The translations under genes and the position numbers were made by a program. Under the pieces are notes generated by a model. The model ran no database searches. It saw only the letters and a program-made list of their open reading frames with translations, and was not told the origin of the DNA. A stretch of 5,695 nt of DNA from Candidatus Sulfotelmatobacter sp. Lineage in GTDB: Bacteria > Acidobacteriota > Terriglobia > Terriglobales > Acidobacteriaceae. Position 1 is the first letter of the stretch. Each line of letters opens with the position of its first letter. The stretch covers positions 1-5,695 of the forward strand of contig JASIKQ010000485.1 of the NCBI GenBank assembly GCA_030049565.1. Reading direction: 5' to 3'. This document shows, one piece after another, positions 1 through 4,977 of the stretch.

Positions 1-1287
1 GATGCCGGGATTCGCCACAAGCGCACTTATCGCTGGGCGGGGTCGATCGCCACACGCATGCTACTGCTGTCGAATTCCGTTTCCGTGCTCATGCCGGGCT
101 ACCGCAAAATTCTTCTGGATAAATACGGACACGAGAATGTCCACCTGCGCTCCCACGGAATTCTTACCCGCAGGCCGGAGTATCCGCAGTTTTCGCGACG
201 CGGAGATCCGGAGCACCGCATTCTGGCATTCGGCAAATGGGGAACTTACAAGCGCCTCGAGCTGATGATCGAAGCTTTCCAAAGCATCTCCGCGGCCGTG
301 CCCAACGCGAGTCTGGTGGTAGCGGGCGGCGATCATCCGCAGGCCAGAGGTTACGTCGAATCGATGAAAAGAAAGCACGCCAGCTCCACCATTCACTTCA
401 CCGGGTATGTAAATGAAGACGATTTGCCGGATTTATTTCAGCGGTCCTCGGTGGCTGTAATGCCTTATTCCTCCTCGACTGGATCCAGCGGAGTCGCGCA
501 CCTGGCCTGCGCTTACGGTGTGCCTATCGTGTGTGCTGATCTGCCCGATTTTCGGCAGATGGCGGATGGGGAAGACCTGGCGATCGAATTCTTTAAGCCG
601 GGCAATGCGCAAGATTTAGCGCATTCCTTGATCACCCTCTTAAGCGATTCCGAGAAACAGCAGTCCATGGCTGTCCATAACTTCACCACCGCGCTGCGGA
701 TGACCATGCCGATGATTGTGCAGAAATATCTTCGTCACTTCGAGCTGGAGCAAAGAACCGAGGCGCTGCGCCAGGTGACACGATTCCGCCGGCTGCCGGG
801 CTGGGTGCCGTCGCGCTCGCTGCTTCTGCGGCTGATGACCCGGAATTCGCAAGGGTGGGTGCACCGCTCGGCGGTGTATCGCCCCCTGCAAAGTGCGGGC
901 ATGCCTCTAATCGACGACGACAGTGACGGTCGCGGAAAGATCGCTGGAGCCGGAATTCCCGCTAATGGTAACGGCGTAGCTCGCCGGTTTGCTGGCGGAG
1001 CTGTTTATGGAAGCGCTGCTAAACCCGGGGCTGTTTCCTCCACAGGCAACGGTAATCACTCCCATGGCGAGGACGGCGCAGAGAGCCAACATCGAAGCGC
1101 TGCGGCGGCGTGGAACAGCGCCGGCCAACAGCAGGCCGGTGATTCCGAACGGCAGCAGCCAGAGAGCGGTAACTGGATTCGGGTTGCGCCCTCGCGGTAC
1201 ATTGCCCCCGGCAACGGAAGCGGCCGAGATGGTAAGCGTGGAACTCGCGGTCCCAGAGCCGGGGCTGATGGCGGCGGGCGAGAATGA
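1..1287 (+). CDS. Glycosyltransferase, GT4-like (GT-B fold), 5'-truncated by window edge
   Basis: This reading frame is already open at base 1, so the gene starts upstream and most of the acceptor-binding N-terminal domain is missing. The visible part is a C-terminal Rossmann domain of a GT-B glycosyltransferase, which would transfer a sugar from a nucleotide donor in the cytoplasm, probably during polysaccharide or glycolipid synthesis. Supporting motifs are 'ILAFGKWGTYKRLELMIEAF' (220-279), a strand/glycine turn 'SLVVAGGD' (310-333), 'IHFTGYVNEDDLPDLF' (391-438) and 'SSTGSSGVAHLACAYGVPIV' (472-531), the donor-binding region. In the last motif the usual GT4 E-x7-E glutamates are not evident. 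Recognisable protein ends near 905. From about 910 to the TGA at 1285-1287 the translation is Gly/Ala/Ser/Gln-rich and lies antisense to the neighbouring gene in codon register. The true 3' end may therefore be near 905-926, with an indel having extended the frame. Donor and acceptor cannot be told. Family call is firm; the end is not. Confidence 0.82.
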   Translation, partial: DAGIRHKRTYRWAGSIATRMLLLSNSVSVLMPGYRKILLDKYGHENVHLRSHGILTRRPEYPQFSRRGDPEHRILAFGKWGTYKRLELMIEAFQSISAAVPNASLVVAGGDHPQARGYVESMKRKHASSTIHFTGYVNEDDLPDLFQRSSVAVMPYSSSTGSSGVAHLACAYGVPIVCADLPDFRQMADGEDLAIEFFKPGNAQDLAHSLITLLSDSEKQQSMAVHNFTTALRMTMPMIVQKYLRHFELEQRTEALRQVTRFRRLPGWVPSRSLLLRLMTRNSQGWVHRSAVYRPLQSAGMPLIDDDSDGRGKIAGAGIPANGNGVARRFAGGAVYGSAAKPGAVSSTGNGNHSHGEDGAESQHRSAAAAWNSAGQQQAGDSERQQPESGNWIRVAPSRYIAPGNGSGRDGKRGTRGPRAGADGGGRE

Positions 1288-2748
1288 ACAACTCAACGTG
1301 CTGGGCAGACCGCTACATGTGAGCGAGATTGCGCCATTGAAGGTTCCCCCCTGCGCGGATGCGATCACGCTCAAATTTCCTGACTTACCGGAAGAAATCG
1401 TCACCGAAGTGGGGGAGGCAGTCAGAGAGACGGTTGGCGGCGGTGGTTGCGCCACTGGGCAGCTAGACGTGTAGCTGATGGCCCCGGTGATGTGGTTCGA
1501 CATGCTCGGCTTGCCCACAGCCTGCACAAACAGCTGGTAATTACCCGGGGGCACGGAAAAGCTGCATAGATTCAGCGAGGTGGTCCCGGGTTGAAGGTCG
1601 TTGCTGAGCGCCATCAGGTTCTCGCCATCGGTGCTGATATAGGCGACGTAGTGATCGAGTTCGCTATTGCCGTTCACCTTCCACTGCAAGGTGTTGCCTG
1701 AGACGGAGCCGGAAAGCGTTAGGCAATTATCGATGCCAGATTCGATTTCGGTCCCCTCCTCGTAGTCATTCCAGGTGACGAGCTGAACATCGGGCAATTG
1801 CTGGCCGGAGTTATAGAGTCCGTTGATCTCGTTAAAGGTCTGAAGCCAAGTCTGGCCGCATTGCTGACTCATGATTCGGTTGCTGCCCCATGGTGCGAGG
1901 GTGTCATTGAATCCTTTGTAGCCCGCACCGAATGTGTTCTCCTTGGGGAACGACAAACCAGTGTCGTAAAAACTGGTGAGATAGGGTAATCCATAGTCGC
2001 TGGTCAGCGGCTGCACCCAGGAGTAACTGCCGCCGCTGAGCGTATTGCTGAAACCGCCGTTGTCTTGGAAGATGAATACGGGTTTGGTGCTAAGCGCCGC
2101 GTTCACTGCGTTCCAGTCGATGGAATACGAGGCGGCGATACCGAAGTTGGTGACCATGGGCTGGCCACTAATGGTCATGTAGGCCGGCGAAGGGAAGTAA
2201 CTCTGTTCGAGGTACTGCAACTGCTCGATCAGCGCCTGCTGTGGCGAGCAGCCGGGGCAGGAATCCCACTCGATGGCGCCCTGGTCGACCATGATGGCGA
2301 AGGTGAATCCAGGATGCTTCTCGGCTTGGGCCATGACCACCTGCGTGGCGGCGTCTTCGTAGCTGCCGGGACCGTACCAGTCGATGATCACGCCCGAGAT
2401 GCCGCGGCTGATCATGTCGTTGATCTGATTCGCCACCTGCGTGGGATCGGTGGAGCTGTAGCCCACGTTCATATGGCCGTTGTTGCCGCCAAACCAGACC
2501 ATCAGGTGGGCGTAAACCTTCGTCGTATTGCCGGAATAAAGCAGGCTGTGAACGTCAACCTTGCTGATATTGCTGACGCCGAGGTTACCATTGGACTGGC
2601 TGGTGAAGCTGTTCGCGGCACTGGTGTTGTTCGAGGTCTTAGCGGTAAGAGTGGTGTTTGGAATGACGAATGAAGAAGAGGAAGAAGCCGAACACAGGGT
2701 CGAGACAGTGATCAGCATCGCTGCACAAGCAGGATACAAGAATCGCAT
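907..2748 (-). CDS. Secreted GH71/GH99-like glycoside hydrolase with Ig-like domain and C-terminal membrane hairpin
   Basis: A 613-residue exported protein, probably a surface-anchored or secreted glycanase. Residues 1-21 form a signal peptide (MRFLYPACAAMLITVSTLCSA), followed by a Ser/Thr/Asn-rich linker to about 65. The catalytic-like barrel spans about 77-340, with 'YAHLMVWFGG' (79-88), 'GVIIDWYGPG' (119-128) and 'TWNDYEEGTEIE' (325-336). The last resembles the GH99 WNEWxEGT and GH71 WNDxxES signatures. D328 and E331, three residues apart, are the candidate catalytic acids. Substrate is unresolved: alpha-1,3-glucan (GH71) or alpha-mannan (GH99) are family-level guesses. Residues 342-427 look like an Fn3-type beta domain, then a PPPP linker (435-438) and an Ig-like domain (439-509). 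Two hydrophobic helices (526-544, 552-570) flank an RRR turn, and beta strands 'YAVTISGNSG...ATVTVVV' end the protein. The ATG at 2746-2748 is preceded by GAGG. The gene is convergent with the glycosyltransferase and divergent from the SUMF1 gene. Confidence 0.85.
   Translation of the reverse strand: MRFLYPACAAMLITVSTLCSASSSSSFVIPNTTLTAKTSNNTSAANSFTSQSNGNLGVSNISKVDVHSLLYSGNTTKVYAHLMVWFGGNNGHMNVGYSSTDPTQVANQINDMISRGISGVIIDWYGPGSYEDAATQVVMAQAEKHPGFTFAIMVDQGAIEWDSCPGCSPQQALIEQLQYLEQSYFPSPAYMTISGQPMVTNFGIAASYSIDWNAVNAALSTKPVFIFQDNGGFSNTLSGGSYSWVQPLTSDYGLPYLTSFYDTGLSFPKENTFGAGYKGFNDTLAPWGSNRIMSQQCGQTWLQTFNEINGLYNSGQQLPDVQLVTWNDYEEGTEIESGIDNCLTLSGSVSGNTLQWKVNGNSELDHYVAYISTDGENLMALSNDLQPGTTSLNLCSFSVPPGNYQLFVQAVGKPSMSNHITGAISYTSSCPVAQPPPPTVSLTASPTSVTISSGKSGNLSVIASAQGGTFNGAISLTCSGLPSTLSCSFSPAAISPGSGTASSTLTISAASVAGGNVPRGRNPNPVTALWLLPFGITGLLLAGAVPRRRSASMLALCAVLAMGVITVACGGNSPGFSSASINSSASKPASYAVTISGNSGSSDLSATVTVVVD
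1039..1173 (-). other. Transmembrane hairpin with internal lipoprotein-signal-like segment in the glycosidase C-terminus
   Basis: This encodes residues 526-570 of the exported glycosidase. Helix 1 is VTALWLLPFGITGLLLAGA, followed by VPRRRSA and helix 2 SMLALCAVLAMGVITVACGG. By the positive-inside rule the RRR turn would be cytoplasmic, which places the domains before and after the hairpin outside the membrane. The RRR, hydrophobic run and A-C-G-G end also imitate a lipoprotein signal peptide, although position -3 is Thr and not the preferred Leu. Topology is inferred from sequence only. Confidence 0.7.
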
Positions 2749-2752
2749 TGAT

Positions 2753-2756
2753 CCTC
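2753..2756 (-). promoter_or_regulatory. Ribosome binding site of the glycosidase gene
   Basis: On the minus strand the bases before the ATG read tgaggatcaATG. GAGG lies four bases from the start codon, slightly close but acceptable. It supports the ATG at 2746-2748, which also directly opens a good signal peptide. Confidence 0.6.
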
Positions 2757-3011
2757 AGGAGCGGAGAGGGAACTGAGGTCTTGCACGAACAAAGGGGCCA
2801 CAACGAGGGAGGCGCGCCCGCCTGTAAATTTTCGTTACGGCCGACTTTCTGGGAACGCGGCCAGCTTACGGTGAGAGAATCTTAAGAAGGAAGATAACCA
2901 GGGGACAGATACCTTCGTGTATACCTACGGATTGTCGTTGTCAGGGATGAAGCCGTGCAGTCAGCACTAGGGCGGCCATCCAGCTCAGCCTGGTGAATAT
3001 GCTACTGAAAT

Positions 3012-3051
3012 GGCTGGTTTACCCTCCGCACGAGAGTGGGTAGACCGTGCC
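3012..3051 (+). other. Strong stem-loop upstream of the SUMF1-like gene
   Basis: GGTTTACCC (3016-3024) pairs with GGGTAGACC (3038-3046) as nine consecutive pairs, eight Watson-Crick and one G-U, around a 13-base loop. Past a small internal loop, GGC (3012-3014) pairs with GCC (3049-3051). It lies about 60 bases before the ATG at 3112. No T-run follows, so an intrinsic terminator is unlikely. A 5' leader structure or an operator-like site is possible. Function is unknown. Confidence 0.45.
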
Positions 3052-3111
3052 GAGAGCTTTCCCCGCATGGCTGTTAAACTCTACTTCGTAGAAAGTTCAT
3101 AGTAAGCTCCC

Positions 3112-3849
3112 ATGACAGCCCCGTCTGGTTCGCATATTTATCCCGCCGCAGCGCCCCGCATGGAGCCGGTGCTCGTTGGTATTCCGGAGGGCTGGTTTCT
3201 CATGGGCTCGGCCTCAGGGCAGGATTGCGAGCGACCTATCCATCGAGTGTGGATCGATGCCTTCTTGCTCGCCGCTACGCAGGTTACGAATGCGGAGTAC
3301 GAAATTGTTGTGGCCTCGGCCGAGTGCTCGCCGCCGCCATTCTGGCAGGATCAGAACTTCAATCATCCGCAGCAGCCGGTTGCCGGAGTGTCATGGTTCG
3401 AGGCAGAACGTTACTGCCAGTGGCTGCGTGAGCAAACCGGGCGTGCTTACCGGCTGCCTGCCGAAGCTGAATGGGAGCGCGCGGCACGCGGAAACCTTGA
3501 ACAGAATGATTTTCCCTGGGGGAACGATTCGCCTCAATCGTTGCCGAACTATGCCGCCCGGTGGCAGACCGGGCCTGAAGCGGTTGCCGGTTACGCGCCG
3601 AACGCTTTTGGGCTTTACAACATGTGCGACAACCTTCACGAGTGGTGCAGCGACTGGTACGATCCGAGTTATTATGCGATTTCGCCGGAGCGCAATCCCC
3701 GTGGCCCTGAGCAGGGCCAGCGCAAAGCCTCGCGCGGGGGATCGTGGCGGCATCACGTGAAAGTTTCGCGCTGCTCGGCGCGCTCCAGCATTCCGCCGGA
3801 ATTCCAGTATGCCGATTATGGCTTCCGCGTAGCCTGCAGTATTGAGTGA
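3112..3849 (+). CDS. SUMF1/FGE-sulfatase-fold protein lacking the FGE cysteine pair
   Basis: A 245-residue protein made almost entirely of one SUMF1 (formylglycine-generating enzyme, PF03781-type) domain. The hallmarks occur in order: 'VGIPEGWFLMGS' (22-33), 'PVAGVSWFEAERYCQW' (89-104), 'YRLPAEAEWERAARG' (113-127), 'GLYNMCDNLHEWCSDWY' (167-183), 'SRGGSW' (207-212) and 'YADYGFRVA' (233-241). In authentic FGE two copper-binding cysteines follow the GGS motif. Here that stretch reads GGSWRHHVKVSRCSARS, with neither cysteine of the pair, so sulfatase activation is unlikely. No DinB-type domain is attached, so it is not a complete EgtB-like sulfoxide synthase. No signal peptide or membrane segment is seen, suggesting a cytoplasmic protein. 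An in-frame TAA at 3103-3105 fixes the start at 3112 or later; M17 (3160) is an alternative, and no clear ribosome binding site supports either. Function is unknown; ligand binding or a different oxidative reaction are possibilities. Confidence 0.85.
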   Translation: MTAPSGSHIYPAAAPRMEPVLVGIPEGWFLMGSASGQDCERPIHRVWIDAFLLAATQVTNAEYEIVVASAECSPPPFWQDQNFNHPQQPVAGVSWFEAERYCQWLREQTGRAYRLPAEAEWERAARGNLEQNDFPWGNDSPQSLPNYAARWQTGPEAVAGYAPNAFGLYNMCDNLHEWCSDWYDPSYYAISPERNPRGPEQGQRKASRGGSWRHHVKVSRCSARSSIPPEFQYADYGFRVACSIE

Positions 3850-3856
3850 TTGGGAA

Positions 3857-3952
3857 ATTTGGTAATTGTGTAATTGGAAATCTTGCACAATCGAAAAGAG
3901 TTGTGCTTCTGGTTGTCAATCACAAAATTACCCAATTTCACAATTACCCAAT
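3857..3952. repeat. Imperfect inverted repeat, 21-base arms, with nested hairpin
   Basis: The left arm 3857-3877 pairs with the right arm 3932-3952 at 19 of 21 positions; the core 3861-3877/3932-3948 matches at 16 of 17. The 54-base interior holds a perfect 6-base stem, gcacaa (3885-3890) with ttgtgc (3901-3906). The right side also contains a tandem unit, cacaaaattacccaat (3921-3936) and cacaattacccaat (3939-3952). The element is markedly AT-rich compared with its flanks. It fills the gap between the SUMF1 stop and the reductase ATG, ending three bases before that ATG. It may be a small dispersed palindromic element, a bidirectional terminator or a translation-masking structure. Confidence 0.75.
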
Positions 3953-3955
3953 CCC

Positions 3956-4801
3956 ATGTTTCGTCCTGATCTTCTCGCCCGAAAACGCATTCTGATTACC
4001 GGGGGCGGCACTGGCCTTGGCAAAGCCATGGCTGGCCGTTTTCTGGAACTTGGCGCTACGGTTTTTATTTGCGGACGCCGCGAAGATGTGCTCAAACAGA
4101 CCGCGTCCGAACTATCTGCCTCAACCAACGGCGAAGTTTGTGCGCTTCCGTGCGACGTGCGCAATCGCGATGCCGTGGAGAACATGGTCGACTCCATTTG
4201 GAGATCCGGAGCGCTCGACGTTCTGGTCAACAATGCGGCCGGCAATTTCATCGCCCGGACGGAAGAGCTTTCCCCACGCGCATGGGAATCGGTGATCGGC
4301 ATCGTGCTCATGGGCACGCTGCACTGCACCCTGGCTTGCGGACGCCGCTGGCTGAAATCGAAACATCGCGGCACCCTGCTCAGCATTTCGGCGACGTATG
4401 CTCCGGTAGGCTCCGCATATGTAGTGCCGTCGGCGGTTTCGAAGGCCGGCGTCGAGGCGCTTACCCGGAGTCTGGCGGTCGAGTGGGGAAATCGCGGCAT
4501 CCGTATGAATGCTATCGCTCCCGGCCCGATTCGTACGCAAGGAGCATTCTCGCGTGTGCTGCCCAGGCCAGAACTCGAAGCGCTCGCGCAGGATCGCAAT
4601 CCCATGCATCGCTTTGGTACGACGGAGGAGTTGGCGAATCTCGCCGCTTTTCTGGTGAGCGACGGCTCGGGATACATCAATGGCGAAGTGATCCGCATGG
4701 ACGGCGGAGAATTCTTGCAGGGCGCGGGCGAGTTCAGCAGCCTCGGCCGCGTGCTGCGCCAGGAAGACTGGGAAGCGCTGAAACCGCGCAAGAAATCTTA
4801 G
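3956..4801 (+). CDS. Short-chain dehydrogenase, 2,4-dienoyl-CoA reductase type
   Basis: A 281-residue classical SDR that most likely reduces 2,4-dienoyl-CoA with NADPH during beta-oxidation of unsaturated fatty acids, in the cytoplasm. The cofactor motif TGGGTGLG is at 15-22. 'CGRREDVLKQTASEL' (39-53) carries paired arginines typical of NADPH preference, then CDVRN (66-70), NNAAGNF (92-98) and PGPI (189-192). It lacks the usual SDR YxxxK: Ser159 precedes Lys163 by four. Tyr148, eleven residues before Ser159, matches the Tyr/Ser/Lys spacing of mitochondrial DECR1. 'AAGNFI', 'SLAVEWG' and 'TQGAFSR' also recall DECR1. It is unrelated to the flavin/iron-sulfur FadH of E. coli. The ATG at 3956 starts directly before the first beta strand. 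A TTG at 3866 would add 30 unlikely residues translated from the inverted repeat. No Shine-Dalgarno precedes either start. A closely related peroxisomal-type reductase or another SDR remains possible. Confidence 0.87.
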   Translation: MFRPDLLARKRILITGGGTGLGKAMAGRFLELGATVFICGRREDVLKQTASELSASTNGEVCALPCDVRNRDAVENMVDSIWRSGALDVLVNNAAGNFIARTEELSPRAWESVIGIVLMGTLHCTLACGRRWLKSKHRGTLLSISATYAPVGSAYVVPSAVSKAGVEALTRSLAVEWGNRGIRMNAIAPGPIRTQGAFSRVLPRPELEALAQDRNPMHRFGTTEELANLAAFLVSDGSGYINGEVIRMDGGEFLQGAGEFSSLGRVLRQEDWEALKPRKKS

Positions 4802-4967
4802 CCAACCGTGCGGAAGTAAGAAAACCAGGCCGTGGGGGTCGCTCCACTCGCTGAGGGCAGGAACTGCCGCAACAGAGCGCAAGGAATGAAACCGGCTCTA
4901 AAGCGAACGTCCCAACCGGTTCGTTGCACGAGTCCAATTCCACCCTCCCGCATCCAAAGCTCGTATT

Positions 4968-4972
4968 GGAGG
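4968..4972 (+). promoter_or_regulatory. Ribosome binding site of the NmrA-like gene
   Basis: GGAGG sits five bases before the ATG at 4978, the best Shine-Dalgarno in the window. It decides the start of the downstream gene, whose first residues go straight into the nucleotide-binding beta strand. The preceding 166 bases after the reductase stop show no convincing promoter or gene, only a weak 5-base stem at 4856-4868. Confidence 0.75.
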
Positions 4973-4977
4973 TCCAT

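Larger units (their letters stand above)
2749..3111. other. Divergent intergenic region, 363 bases
   Basis: This region separates the minus-strand glycosidase from the plus-strand SUMF1 gene, so it should hold promoters for both. I could not identify a convincing -35/-10 pair for either. Visible landmarks are an 8-base palindrome ggcgcgcc (2811-2818), a GGGGACAGATACC motif (2901-2913) followed by a short direct repeat ataccttcg/atacctacg (2909-2917 and 2921-2929), a strong hairpin (3012-3051) and a small 5-base hairpin tctac-ttc-gtaga (3080-3092) just upstream of the SUMF1 start. No coding frame here looks real, and no tRNA or known RNA family is apparent. Confidence 0.6.

Noticed and set aside
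989..1474. A 161-residue plus-strand frame inside the glycosidase C-terminus
   Set aside because: The sequence is low-complexity, antisense to the Ig/membrane-hairpin region, and has no ribosome binding site or homology that I can recognise.
2065..2673. A 202-residue plus-strand open frame opposite the glycosidase barrel
   Set aside because: It is the codon-register antisense of a well-supported gene, has no recognisable motifs, and long antisense frames are expected in GC-rich DNA.
3112..3849. SUMF1 protein as an EgtB-like ergothioneine enzyme or a true sulfatase-activating FGE
   Set aside because: There is no DinB-type domain or its iron-binding histidines at the N-terminus, and the FGE cysteine pair is absent.
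3866..3955. Upstream TTG start adding 30 residues to the reductase
   Set aside because: The extension would be translated from the inverted repeat, lacks a Shine-Dalgarno, and precedes an ATG that already fits the SDR N-terminus.
3928..4791. A 287-residue minus-strand open frame covering nearly the whole reductase gene
   Set aside because: The plus strand carries a clear SDR with all family motifs. The antisense product is Ser/Arg/Pro-rich with no domain.
4856..4868. Hairpin ggcag-gaa-ctgcc after the reductase as a terminator
   Set aside because: The stem is only five pairs and no T-run follows, so it is within chance expectation.
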